Below are positions 10,587 to 23,978 of a DNA stretch of 64,000 nt, piece after piece; position 1 is the stretch's first letter, and every line of letters starts with the position of its first letter. This stretch comes from Delphinus delphis (lineage: Eukaryota; Chordata; Mammalia; Artiodactyla; Delphinidae): positions 124,001 through 188,000 of the forward strand of contig NW_027192650.1 in the NCBI RefSeq assembly GCF_949987515.2, read 5' to 3'. A program made the translations under genes and the position numbers. Under the pieces are notes generated by a model. The model was not told the DNA's origin, did no database searches, and worked only from the letters and a program-made list of their open reading frames with translations.

Positions 10587-12165
10587 AGTGAAAAATGGAT
10601 AAAGAAGTTGTGGTATTCACTTACAAAGCAATATCACTCAGCAATGAAATCTGTGTCATCAGGCCCTTAGCAGCACAATGAGTGGATTCAGGTATGATGA
10701 TTCTAACTGAAATAAGTCACACAGAAAAAGAAACATCATAAGATATCAGTAATACACGGAATGTAAACTTGGCTACACAGGAACTGAATTACAGAACAGA
10801 ACAGGGTCTCAAATTTAGAAAACCAACTTATGCTTGCTTAAGGGTAAAGGTGAGTTGGGGTGCTGCATAAAACCAGAGATTGAAATGAGCACAGATAAAG
10901 TTCCTTAAGTCAAATATGGAATAGACAAGAGCTTCTCCTTGCTCAACAAAATGGACTCAACACCGCATATTAAACGCCTAAGAATGTACCTGACTAGTAA
11001 GTATCGTAAAACCTATGGATTGCTATGTCTCCAAAAGAGAATCAAGCATGTGTACAGGGGCATAAACGCAGCAGTGATAGGATTGGAGAGGTTCGGTGAG
11101 CAAATGAAGACCCTTTGAAGTCATATTGCATGGTACCCATTCCACGGGTCTCAACACTCCAGGTTTAAGGTATTCTTCCTTCAGCTAAAACATGCATGTG
11201 GAACCCAAGTATGATCAACCATGTGAACGGGAGACGTGTTCAAATATGTCTCAGTTTTCCTCCCCTGGTACTCGGGTGCAACATTCCAGACGCTTTACTA
11301 ACACTCTCCCCACTTGGAGAGTCAGCGCCTTTAACCTCCTGTTTGGCCCAGTTTGCAATTTCTGCGGAAGATGAACAGGAATAGCGAGAACCAATGAGAG
11401 GCTAGCTGGAGGTGTCTGGACGGGCAAATTTAACTCTCATTTCCCACCAGGAAGAGGAAATAACCAAAGGCTCAGCGTGCCGTACCGGACCCAGATTAGG
11501 GCCTGAAGCCATCCTGCGGTGTTGCAGCCAGGTCACAAGAAAGCGAGTTGAAGAAAGGAGCTCAGGGGCACTGTAATTCACAAACCTGCAGGGTTATAAA
11601 TGACAGCTATCGTCCAAAAATAGACTGAAGTAAGGCTGCCAAGAGGACTTGAAAGCGGGGCAGAATTGCAGGAAACCGATTTCAGGAGGTAGACTGGAAT
11701 TGCATTGAAAGCATAGGAAAAGAGGCAGAACGTCCACAATGATGCACTTGGCCAAAAAGGGCGTATGCGTTTTTTCCTGAATATATTCAGGAAAAAACGC
11801 ATACGCCCTTTTTGGCCAACCAAGCAAGCTTGCAAAGGAAATCTGCACTACAATGAAGTCTCACTTCCCCCCGGTCAAAAGGGCCATCTGAAAAAAGTGT
11901 AAAATCCAGAAAGGCAGGACAGGCCATGGAGAACTGGGAGCCTTGTTATGCTGATGGGCGGGATGTAAATTGCCAACAACCACTCGGGAGAAGTGTATGG
12001 TGTTTCCTGAAACATCTAAAAAACAAAGCAACAGAGCCTAGGGCACTGCCACTTATGGTCCTATAGCTTAGGGAAATTAAAATCAAAAAGACACAGCCAC
12101 CCCAAAGTTTGGGACGCCTCTGTTTACAAGAACCTCGTTTCCAGTACAAGTTCAACATCGCAGAA
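10587..12165 (+). repeat. Monomer 9, long (1,579 bp), subtype E
   Basis: A close copy of unit 1 (ccggacccagatt, tgttgcagccagg), displaced by 10,586 bp. The palindrome at 11748-11819 is perfect. Confidence 0.97.
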
Positions 12166-13335
12166 AGTGAAAAATGGATAAAGAAGTTGTGGTATTTACT
12201 TACAAAGCAATATCACTCAGCAATGAAATCTATGTCATCAGGCCCTTAGCATCACAATGAGTGGATTCAGGTATGATGATTCTAACTGAAATAAGTCACA
12301 CAGAAAAAGAAACATCATAAGATATCAGTAATACACGGAATGTAAACTTGGCTACACAGGAACTGAATTACAGAACAGAACAGGGTCTCAAATTTAGAAA
12401 ACCAACTTATGCTTGCTTAAGGGTAAAGGTGAGTTGGGGTGCTGCATAAAACCAGAGATTGAAATGAGCACAGATAAAGTTCCTTAAGTCAAATATGGAA
12501 TAGACAAGAGCTACTCCTTGCTCAACGAAATGGACTCAACACCGCATATTAAACGCCTAATAATGTACCTGACTAGTAAGTATCGTAAAACCTATGGATT
12601 GCTATGTCTCCAAAAGAGAATCAAGCATGTGTACAGGGGCATAAACGCAGCAGTGATAGGATTGGAGAGGTTCGGTGAGCAAATGAAGACCCTTTGAAGT
12701 CATATTGCATGGTACCCATTCCACGGGTCTCAACTCTCCAGGTTTAAGGTATTCTTCCTTCAGCTAAAACATGCATGTGGAACCCAAGTATGATCAACCA
12801 TGTGAACGGGAGACGTGTTCAAATATGTCTCAGTTTTCCTCCCCTGGTACTCGGGTGCAACATTCCAGACGCTTTACTAACACACTCCTCACTTGGAGAG
12901 TCAGCGCCTTTAACCTCCTGTTTGGCCCAGTTTGCAATTTCTGCGGAAGATGAACAGGAATAAAAAACGCATACGCCGTTTTTGGCCAACCAAGCAAGCT
13001 TGCAAAGGAAATCTGCACTACAATGAAGTCTCACTTCCCCCCGGTCAAAAGGGCCATCTGAAAAAAGTGTAAAATCCAGAAAGGAAGGACAGGCCATGGA
13101 GAACTGGGAGCCTTGTTATGCTGATGGGCGGGATGTAAATTGCCAACAGACACTCGGGAGAAGTGTATGGTGTTTCCTGAAACATCTAAAAAACAAAGCA
13201 ACAGAACCTAGGGCACTTCCACTTATGGTCCTATAGCTTAGGGAAATTAAAATCAAAAAGACACAGCCACCCCAAAGTTTGGAACGGCTCTGTTTACAAG
13301 AACCTCGTTTACAGTACAAGTTCAACATCGCAGAA
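12166..13335 (+). repeat. Monomer 10, short (1,170 bp) deletion variant, subtypes E and F
   Basis: Deletion junction at 12961/12962; the half-arm has gccgttttt. Shares cctaataatgtacc with unit 2 and gcatcacaatgag with units 12 and 13. Confidence 0.97.
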
Positions 13336-14505
13336 AGTGAAAAATGGATAAAGAAGTTGTGGTATTTACTTACAAAGCAATATCACTCAGCAATGAAATC
13401 TGTGTCATCAGGCCCTTAGCAGCACAATGAGTGGATTCAGGTATGATGATTCTAACTGAAGTAAGTCACACAGAAAAAGAAACATCATAAGATATCAGTA
13501 ATACACGGAATGTAAACTTGGCTACACAGGAACTGAATTACAGAACAGAACAGGGTCTCAAATTTAGAAAACCAACTTATTCTTGCTTAAGGGTAAAGGT
13601 GAGTTGGGGTGCTGCATAAAACCAGAGATTGAAATGAGCACAGATAAAGTTCCTTAAGTCAAATATGGAATAGACAAGAGCTACTCCTTGCTCAACGAAA
13701 TGGACTCAACACCGCATATTAAACGCCTAAGAATGTGCCTGACTGGTAAGTATCTTAAAACCTATGGATTGCTATGTCTCCGAAAGAGAATCAAGCATGT
13801 GTACAGGGGCATAAACGCAGCAGTGATAGGATTGGAGAGGTTCGGTGAGCAAATGAAGACCCTTTGAAGTCATATTGCATGGTACCCATTCCACGGGTCT
13901 CAACTCTCCAGGTTTAAGGTATTCTTCCTTCAGCTAAAACATGCATGTGGAACCCAAGTATGATCAACCATGTGAACGGGAGACGTGTTCAAATATGTCT
14001 CAGTTTTCCTCCCCTGGTACTCGGGTGCAACATTCCAGACACTTTACTAACACTCTCCTCACTTGGAGTGTCAGCGCCTTTAACCTAGTGTTTGGCCCAG
14101 TTTGCAATTTCTGCGGAAGATGAACAGGAATAAAAAACGCATATGCCCTTTTTGGCCTACCAAGCAAGCTTGCAAAGGAAATCTGCACTACAATGAAGTC
14201 TCACTTCCCCCCGGTCAAAAGGGCCATCTGAAAAAAGTGTAAAATCCAGAAAGGCAGGACAGGCCATGGAGAACTGGGAGCCTTGTTATGCTGATGGGTG
14301 GGATGTAAATTGCCAACAGACACTCGGGAGAAGTGTATGGTGTTTCCTGAAACATCTAAAAAACAAAGCAACAGAACCTAGGGCACTTCCACTTATGGTC
14401 CTATAGCTTAGGGAAATTAAAATCAAAAAGACACAGCCACCCCAAAGTTTGGAACGGCTCTGTTTACAAGAACTTCGTTTACAGTACAAGTTCAACATCG
14501 CAGAA
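13336..14505 (+). repeat. Monomer 11, short (1,170 bp) deletion variant
   Basis: Deletion junction at 14131/14132; the half-arm has cgcatatgccc. This is the last short monomer in the window. Carries ctgactggtaag like units 3 and 7, and several private changes (cacttggagtgtc, aacctagtg). Confidence 0.97.
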
Positions 14506-16083
14506 AGTGAAAAATGGATAAAGAAGTTGTGGTATTTACTTACAAAGCAATATCACTCAGCAATGAAATCTATGTCATCAGGCCCTTAGCATCACAATGA
14601 GTGGATTCAGGTATGATGATTCTAACTGAAATAAGTCACACAGAAAAAGAAACATCATAAGATATCAGTAATACACGGAATGTAAACTTGGCTACACAGG
14701 AACTGAATTACAGAACAGAACAGGGTCTCAAATTTAGAAAACCAACTTATGCTTGCTTAAGGGTAAAGGTGAGTTGGGGTGCTGCATAAACCAGAGATTG
14801 AAATGAGCACAGATAAAGTTCCTTAAGTCAAATATGGAATAGACAAGAGCTTCTCCTTGCTCAACAAAATGGACTCAACACCGCATATTAAACGCCTAAG
14901 AATGTACCTGACTAGTAAGTATCGTAAAACCTATGGATTGCTATGTCTCCAAAAGAGAATCAAGCATGTGTACAGGGGCATAAACGCAGCAGTGATAGGA
15001 TTGGAGAGGTTCGGTGAGCAAATGAAGACCCTTTGAAGTCATATTGCATGGTACCCATTCCACGGGTCTCAACACTCCAGGTTTAAGGTATTCTTCCTTC
15101 AGCTAAAACATGCATGTGGAACCCAAGTATGATCAACCATGTGAACGGGAGACGTGTTCAAATATGTCTCAGTTTTCCTCCCCTGGTACTCGGGTGCAAC
15201 ATTCCAGACGCTTTACTAACAGTCTCCCCACTTGGAGAGTCAGCGCCTTTAACCTCCTGTTTGGCCCAGTTTGCAATTTCTGCGGAAGATGAACAGGAAT
15301 AGCGAGAACCAATGAGAGGCTAGCTGGAGGTGTCTGGACGGGCAAATTTAACTCTCATTTCCCACCAGGAAGAGGAAATAACCAAAGGCTCAGCGTGCCG
15401 TACCGGACCCAGATTAGGGCCTGAAGCCATCCTGCGGTGTTGCAGCCAGGTCACAAGAAAGCGAGTTGAAGAAAGGAGCTCAGGGGCACTGTAATTCACA
15501 AACCTGCAGGGTTATAAATGACAGTTATCGTCCAAAAATAGACTGAAGTAAGGCTGCCAAGAGGACTTGAAAGCGGGGCAGAATTGCAGGAAACCGATTT
15601 CAGGAGGTAGACTGGAATTGCATTGAAAGCATAGGAAAAGAGGCAGAACGTCCACAATGATGCACTTGGCCAAAAAGGGCGTATGCGTTTTTTCCTGAAT
15701 ATATTCAGGAAAAAGCGCATACGCCCTTTTTGGCCAACCAAGCAAGCTTGCAAAGGAAATCTGCACTACAATGAAGTCTCACTTCCCCCCGGTCAAAAGG
15801 GCCATCTGAAAAAAGTGTAAAATCCAGAAAGGCAGGACAGGCCATGGAGAACTGGGAGCCTTGTTATGCTGATGGGCGGGATGTAAATTGCCAACAACCA
15901 CTCGGGAGAAGTGTATGGTGTTTCCTGAAACATCTAAAAAACAAAGCAACAGAGCCTAGGGCACTGCCACTTATGGTCTTATAGCTTAGGGAAATTAAAA
16001 TCAAAAAGACACAGCCACCCCAAAGTTTGGGACGCCTCTGTTTACAAGAACCTCGTTTACAGTACAAGTTCAACATCGCAGAA
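14506..16083 (+). repeat. Monomer 12, long (1,578 bp), subtypes E and F
   Basis: One base is missing in gctgcataaaccagag. The body resembles units 1 and 9, while the start carries gcatcacaatgag. The palindrome at 15666-15737 has one right-arm mismatch (aaaaagcgc). Confidence 0.97.
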
Positions 16084-17662
16084 AGTGAAAAATGGATAAA
16101 GAAGTTGTGGTATTTACTTACAAAGCAATATCACTCAGCAATGAAATCTATGTCATCAGGCCCTTAGCATCACAATGAGTGGATTCAGGTATGATGATTC
16201 TAACTGAAATAAGTCACACAGAAAAAGAAACATCATAAGATATCAGTAATACACGGAATGTAAACTTGGCTACACAGGAACTGAATTACAGAACAGAACA
16301 GGGTCTCAAATTTAGAAAACAAACTTATGCTTGCTTAAGGGTAAAGGTGAGTTGGGGTGCTGCATAAAACCAGAGATTGAAATGAGCACAGATAAAGTTC
16401 CTTAAGTCAAATATGGAATAGACAAGAGCTACTCCTTGCTCAACGAAATGGACTCAACACCGCATATTAAACGCCTAAGAATGTACCTGACTAGTAAGTA
16501 TCGTAAAACCTATGGATTGCTATGTCTCCAAAAGAGAATCAAGCATGTGTACAGGGGCATAAACGCAGCAGTGATAGGATTGGAGAGGTTCGGTGAGCAA
16601 ATGAAGACCCTTTGAAGTCATATTGCATGGTACCCATTACACGGGTCTCAACTCTCCAGGTTTAAGGTATTCTTCCTTCAGCTAAAACATGCATGTGGAA
16701 CCCAAGTATAATCAACCATATGAACGGGAGACGTGTTCAAATATGTCTCAGTTTTCCTCCCCTGGTACTCGGGTGCAACATTCCAGACGCTTTACTAACA
16801 CTCTCCTCACTTGGAGAGTCAGCGCCTTTAACCTCCTGTTTGGCCCAGTTTGCAATTTCTGCGGAAGATGAACAGGAATAGCGAGAACCAATGAGAGACT
16901 AGCTGGAGGTGTCTGGACGGGCAAATTTAACTCTCATTTCCCACCAGGAAGAGGAAATAACCAAAGGCTCAGCGTGCCGTGCCGGAAGCAGATTAGGGCC
17001 TGAAGCCATCCTGCGGTGTTGCGGCCAGGTCACAAGAAAGCAAGTTGAAGAAAGGAGCTCAGGGGCACTGTAATTCTCAAAACTGCAGAGTTATAAATGA
17101 CAGCTATCGTCCAAAAATAGACTGAAGTAAGGCTGCCAAGAGGACTTGAAAGCGGGGCAGAATTGCAGGAAATCGATTTCAGGAGGTAGACTGGAATTGC
17201 ATTGAAAGCATAGGAAAAGAGGCAGAACGTCCACAATGATGCACTTGGCCAAAAAGGGTGTATGCGTTTTTTCCTGAATATATTCAGGAAAAAACGCATA
17301 CGCCCTTTTTGGCCAACCAAGCAAGCTTGCAAAGGAAATCTGCACTACAATGAAGTCTCACTTCCCCCCGGTCAAAAGGGCCATCTGAAAAAAGTGTAAA
17401 ATCCAGAAAGGCAGGACAGGCCATGGAGAACTGGGAGCCTTGTTATGCTGATGGGCGGGATGTAAATTGCCAACAACCACTCGGGAGAAGTGTATGCTGT
17501 TTCCTGAAACATCTAAAAAACAAAGCAACACAGCCTAGGGCACTTCCACTTATGGTCCTATAGCTTAGGGAAATTAAAATCAAAAAGACACAGCCACCCC
17601 AAAGTTTGGAACGGCTCTGTTTACAAGAACCTCGTTTACAGTACAAGTTCAACATCGCAGAA
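16084..17662 (+). repeat. Monomer 13, long (1,579 bp), subtypes E and F
   Basis: The palindrome at 17245-17316 has one left-arm change (gggtgtatgcg). The 3' end has tatgctgtttcc, shared with unit 23. Last unit of domain I. Confidence 0.97.
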
Positions 17663-19240
17663 AGTGAAAAATGGATAAAGAAGTTGTGGTATTTACTTAC
17701 AAAGCAATATCACTCAGCAATGAAATCTGTGTCATCAGGCCCTTAGCAGCACAATGAGTGGATTCAGGTATGATGATTCTAACTGAAATAAGTCACACAG
17801 AAAAAGAAACATCATAAGATATCAGTAATACACGGAATGGAAACTTGGCTACACAGGAACTGAATTACAGAACAGAACAGGGTCTCAAATTTAGAAAACC
17901 AACTTATGCTTGCTTAAGGGGAAAGGTGAGTTGGGGTGCTGCATAAAACCAGAGATTGAAATGAGCACAGATAAAGTTCCTTAAGCCAAATATGGAATAG
18001 ACAAGAGCTACTCCTTGCTCAACGAAATGGACTCAAAACCGCATATTAAACGCCTAAGAATGTACCTGACTAGTAAGTATCTTAAAACCTATAGATTGCT
18101 ATCTCTCCAAAAGAGAATCAAGCATGTGTACAGGGGCATAAACGCAGCAGTGATAGGATTGGAGAGGTTCGGTGAGCAAATGAAGACCCTTTGAAGTCAT
18201 ATTGCATGGTACCCATTCCACGGGTTTCAACTACCCAGGTTTTAGGTATTCTTCCTTCAGCTAAAACATGCATGTGGAACCCAGAGTATGATCAACCATG
18301 TGATCGGAAGACGTGTTCAAATATGTCTCAGTTTTCCTCCCCTGGTACTCGGGTGCAACATTCCAGACGCTTGACTAACACTCTCCCCACTTGGAGAGTC
18401 AGTGCCTTTAACCTCCTGTTTGGCACAGTTTGCAATTTCTGCGGAAGATGAACAGGATTAGCGAGAACCAATGAGAGGCTAGCTGGAGGTGTCTGGACGG
18501 GCAAATTTAACTCTCATTTCCCACCAGGAAGAGGAATTAACCAAAGGCTCAGCATGCCGGGCCGGAAACAGTTTAGGGCCTGAAGCCATCCTGCGGTGTT
18601 GCGGCCAGGTCACAAGAAAGCGAGTTGAAGAAAGGAGCTCAGGGGCACTGTAATTCACAAACCTGCAGAGTTATAAATGACAGCTATCGTCCAAAAATAG
18701 ACTGAAGTAAGGCTGCCAAGAGGACTTGAAAGTGGGGCAGAATTGCAGGAAACCGATTTCAGGAGGTAGACTGGAATTGCATTGAAAGCATAGGAAAAGA
18801 GGCAGAACGTCCACAATGATGCACTTGGCCAAAAAGGGCGTATGCGTTTTTTCCTGAATATATTCAGGAAAAAACGCATACGCCCTTTTTGGCCAACCAA
18901 GCAAGCTTGCAAAGGAAATCTGCACTACAATGAAGTCTCACTTCCCCCCGGTCAAAAGGGCCATCTGAAAAAAGTGTAAAATCCAGAAAGACAACAGGCC
19001 ATGGAGAACTGGGAGCCTTGTTATGCTGATGGGCGGGATGTAAATTGCCAACAACCACTCCGGAGAAGTGTATGATGTTTCCTGAAACATCTAAAAAACA
19101 AAGCAACAGAACCTAGGGCACTTCCACTTATGGTCCTATAGCTTAGGGAAATTAAAATCAAAAAGACACAGTCACCCCAAAGTTTGGAACGGCTCTGTTT
19201 ACAAGAACCTCGTTTACAGTACAAGTTCAACATCGCAGAA
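17663..19240 (+). repeat. Monomer 14, long (1,578 bp), subtype D
   Basis: Shares a rare variant set with unit 25: actcaaaaccgc, ctatagattgctatctc, ggaagacgtg, cgcttgactaac, ggcacagtttg, caggattagcg. It gains one base near position 612 and loses two in gaaagacaacagg. The palindrome at 18825-18896 is perfect. Confidence 0.97.
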
Positions 19241-20820
19241 AGTGAAAAATGGATAAAGAAGTTGTGGTATTCACTTACAAAGCAATATCACTCAGCAATG
19301 AAATCTGTGTCATCAGGCCCTTGGCAGCACAATGAGTGGATTCAGGTATGATGATTCTAACTGAAATAAGTCACACAGAAAAAGAAACATCATAAGATAT
19401 CAGTAATACACGGAATGTAAACTTGGCTACACAGGAACTGAATTACAGAACAGAACAGGGTCTCAAATTTAGAAAACCAGCATATTCTTACTTAACGGTA
19501 AAGGTGAGTTGGGGTGCTGCATAAAACCAGAGATTGAAATGAGCACAGATAAAGTTCCTTAAGCCAAATATGGAATAGACAAGAGCTACTCCTTGCTCAA
19601 CGAAATGGACTCAACACCCCATATTAAACGCCTAAGAATGTACCTGACTAGTAAGTATCTTAAAACCTATGGATTGCTATGTCTCCAAAAGAGAATCAAG
19701 CATGTGTACAGGGGCATAAACGCAGCAGTGATAGGATTGGAGAGGTTCGGTGAGCAAATGAAGACCCTTTGAAGTCATATTGCATGGTACCCATTCCACG
19801 GGTTTCAACTACCCAGGTTTAAGGTATTCTTCCTTCAGCTAAAACATGCATGTGGAACCTAGAGTATGATCAACCATGTGATCGGGAGACGTGTTCAAAT
19901 ATGTCTCAGTTTTCCTCCCCTGGTACTCGGGTGCAACATTCCAGACACTTTACTAACACTCTCCCCACTTGGAGAGTCAGTCCCTTTAACCTCCTGTTTG
20001 GCCCAGTTTGCAATTTCTGCAGAAGATGAACAGGAATAGCGAGAACCAATGAGAGGCTAGCTGGAGGTGTCTGGTCGGGCAAATTTAACTCTCATTTCCC
20101 ACCAGGAAGAGGAATTAACCAAAGGCTCAGCATGCCGGGCCGGAAACAGTTTAGGGCCTGAAGCCATCCTGCGGTGTTGCGGCCAGGTCACAAGAAAGCG
20201 AGTTGAAGAAAGGAGCTCAGGGGCACTGTAATTCACAAACCTGCAGAGTTATAAATGACAGCTATCGTCCAAAAATAGACTGAAGTAAGGCTGCCAAGAG
20301 GACTTGAAAGCGGGGCAGAATAGCAGGAAACCGATTTCAGGAGGTAGACTGGAATTGCATTGAAAGCATAGGAAAAGAGGCAGAACGTCCACAATGATGC
20401 ACTTGGCCAAAAAGGGCGTATGCGTTTTTTCCTGAATATATTCAGGAAAAAACGCATACGCCCTTTTTGGCCAAACAAGCAAGCTTGCAAAGGAAATCTG
20501 CACTACAATGAAATCTCACTTCCCCCCGGTCAAAAGGGCCATCTGAAAAAAGTGTAAAATCCAGAAAGGCAGGACAGGCCATGGAGAACTGGGAGCCTTG
20601 TTATGCTGATGGGCGGGATGTAAATTGCCAACAGACACTCGGGAGAAGTGTATGGTGTTTCCTGAAACATCTAAAAAACAAAGCAACAGAACCTAGGGCA
20701 CTTCCACTTATGGTCCTATAGCTTAGGGAAATTAAAATCAAAAAGACACAGCCACCCCAAAGTTTGGAACGGCTCTGTTTACAAGAACCTCGTTTACAGT
20801 ACAAGTTCAACATCGCAGAA
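19241..20820 (+). repeat. Monomer 15, long (1,580 bp), subtype D
   Basis: Carries the cctagagtatg insertion shared with units 5 and 23, and gaatagcagg shared with several domain II units. The palindrome at 20403-20474 is perfect. Confidence 0.97.
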
Positions 20821-22399
20821 AGTGAAAAATGGATAAAGAAGTTGTGGTATTTACTTACAAAGCAATATCACTCAGCAATGAAATCTGTGTCATCAGGCCC
20901 TTAGCAGCACAATGAGTGGATTCAGGTATGATGATTCTAACTGAAGTAAGTCACACAGAAAAAGAAACATCATAAGATATCAGTAATACACGGAACGTAA
21001 ACTTGGCTACACAGGAACTGAATTACAGAACAGAACAGGGTCTCAAATTTAGAAAACCAACTTATTCTTGCTTAAGGGTAAAGGTGAGTTGGGGTGCTGC
21101 ATAAAACCAGAGATTGAAATGAGCACAGATAAAGTTCCTTAAGTCAAATATGGAATAGACAAGAGTTACTCCTTGCTCAACGAAATGGACTCAACACCGC
21201 ATATTAAATGCCTAAGAATGTGCCTGACTGGTAAGTATCTTAAAACCTATGGATTGCTATGTCTCCGAAAGAGAATCAAGCATGTGTACAGGGGCATAAA
21301 CGCAGCAGTGATAGGATTGGAGAGGTTCGGTGAGCAAATGAAGACCCTTTGAAGTCATATTGCATGGTACCCATTCCACGGGTCTCAACTCTCCAGGTTT
21401 AAGGTATTCTTCCTTCAGCTAAAACATGCATGTGGAACCCAAGTATGATCAACCATGTGAACGGGAGACGTGTTCAAATATGTCTCAGTTTTCCTCCCCT
21501 GGTACTCGGGTGCAACATTCCAGACGCTTTACTAACACTCTCCTCACTTGGAGAGTCAGCGCCTTTAACCTCCTGTTTGGCCCAGTTTGCAATTTCTGCG
21601 GAAGATGAACAGGAATAGCGAGAACCAATGAGAGGCTAGCTGGAGGTGTCTGGACGGGCAAATTTAACTCTCATTTCCCACAAGGAAGAGGAAATAACCA
21701 AAGGCTCAGCATGCCGTACCGGAACCAGATTAGGGCCTGAAGCCATCCTGCGGTGTTGCGGCCAGCTCAAAAGAAAGCGAGTTGAAGAGAGGAGCTCAGG
21801 GGCACTGTAATTCACAAACCTGCAGAGTTATAAATGACAGCTATCGTCCAAAAACAGACTGAAGTAAGGCTGCCAAGAGGACTTGAAAGCGGGGCAGAAT
21901 TGCAGGAAACCGATTTCAGGAGGTAGACTGGAATTGCATTGAAAGCATAGGAAAAGAGGCAGAACGTCCACAATGATGCACTTGGCCAAAAAGGGCGTAT
22001 GCGTTTTTTCCTGAATATATTCAGGAAAAAACGCATACGCCCTTTTTGGCCAACCAAGCAAGCTTGCAAAGGAAATCTGCACTACAATGAAGTCTCACTT
22101 CCCCCCGGTCAAAAGGGCCATCTGAAAAAAGTGTAAAATCCAGAAAGGCAGGACAGGCCATGGAGAACTGGGAGCCTTGTTATGCTGATGGGCGGGATGT
22201 AAATTGCCAACAGACACTCGGGAGAAGTGTATGGTGTTTCCTGAAACATCTAAAAAACAAAGCAACAGAACCTAGGGCACTTCCACTTATGGTCCTATAG
22301 CTTAGGGAAATTAAAATCAAAAAGACACAGCCACCCCAAAGTTTGGAACGGCTCTGTTTACAAGAACCTCGTTTACAGTACAAGTTCAACATCGCAGAA
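20821..22399 (+). repeat. Monomer 16, long (1,579 bp), subtype C
   Basis: Carries attaaatgcc, ctgactggtaag, cccacaaggaag, cagctcaaaag and aaaaacagactg, as in units 26, 30 and 35. The palindrome at 21982-22053 is perfect. Confidence 0.97.
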
Positions 22400-23978
22400 A
22401 GTGAAAAATGGATAAAGAAGTTGTGGTATTCACTTACAAAGCAATATCACTCAGCAATGAAATCTATGTCATCAGGCCCTTAGCAGCACTATCAGTGGAT
22501 TCAGGTATGATGATTCTAACTGAAATAAGTCACACAGAAAAAGAAACATCATAAGATATCAGTAATACACGGAATGGAAACTTGGCTACACAGGAACTGA
22601 ATTACAGAACAGAACTGGGTCACAAATTTAGAAAAACAACTTATGCTTGCTTAAGGGTAAAGGTGAGTTGGGGTGCTGCATAAAACCAGAGATTGAAATG
22701 AGCACAGATAAAGTTCCTTAAGTCAAATATGGAATAGACAAGAGCTACTCCTTGCTCAACGAAATGGACTCAACACCGCATATTAAACGCCTAAGAATGT
22801 ACCTGACTAGTAAGTATCTTAAAACCTATGGATTGCTATGTCTCCGAAAGAGAATCAAGCATGTGTACAGGGGCATAAACGCAGCAGTGATAGGATTGGA
22901 GAGGTTCGGTGAGCAAATGAAGACCCTTTGAAGTCATATTGCATGGTACCCATTACACGGGTCTTAACTCTCCAGGTTTAAGGTATTCTTCCTTCAGCTA
23001 AAACATGCATGTGGAACCCAAGTATGATCAACCATGTGAACGGGAGACGTGTTCAAATATGTCTCAGTTTTCCTCCCCTGGTACTCGGGTGCAACATTCC
23101 AGACGCTTTACTAACACTCTCCCCACTTGGAGAGTCAGTCCCTTTAACCTCCTGTTTGGCCCAGTTTGCAATTTCTGCGGAAGATGAACAGGAATAGCGA
23201 GAACCAATGAGAGGCTAGCTGGAGGTGTCTGGACGGGCAAATTTAACTCTCATTTCCCACCAGGAAGAGGAATTAACCAAAGGCTCAGCATGCCGGGCCG
23301 GAACCAGATTAGGGCCTGAAGCCATCCTGCGGTGTTGCGGCCAGGTCACAAGAAAGCGAGTTGAAGAAAGGAGCTCAGGGGCACTGTAATTCACAAACCT
23401 GCAGAGTTATAAATGACAGCTATCGTCCAAAAATAGACTGAAGTAAGGCTGCCAAGAGGACTTGAATGCGGGGCAGAATTGCAGGAAACCGATTTCAGGA
23501 GGTAGACTGGAATTGCATTGAAAGCATAGGAAAAGAGGCAGAACGTCCACAATGATGCACTTGGCCAAAAAGGGCGTATGCGTTTTTTCCTGAATATATT
23601 CAGGAAAAAACGCATACGCCCTTTTTGGCCAACCAAGCAAGCTTGCAAAGGAAATCTGCACTACAATGAAGTCTCACTTCCCCCCGGTCAAAAGGGCCAT
23701 CTGAAAAAAGTGTAAAATCCAGAAAGGAAGGACAGGCCATGGAGAACTGGGAGCCTTGTTATGCTGATGGGCGGGATGTAAATTGCCAACAGACACTCGG
23801 GAGAAGTGTATGGTGTTTCCTGAAACATCTAAAAAACAAAGCAACAGAGCCTAGGGCACTTCCACTTATGGTCCTATAGCTTAGGGAAATTAAAATCAAA
23901 AAGACACAGCCACCCCAAAGTTTGGAACGGCTCTGTTTACAAGAACCTCGTTTACAGTACAAGTTCAACATTGCAGAA
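22400..23978 (+). repeat. Monomer 17, long (1,579 bp), subtype B
   Basis: Carries aatggaaactt, actgggtcacaaat and ttacacgggtcttaa, as in units 27, 29, 31, 34, 36 and 38. The palindrome at 23561-23632 is perfect. The 3' end has aacattgcag. Confidence 0.97.

Noticed and set aside
1..14505. CRISPR-like or phage/plasmid repeat organisation
   Set aside because: Repeats are 1.2-1.6 kb monomers with no short-repeat/spacer pattern and no associated genes; the LINE-1-like content indicates a mammalian genome.
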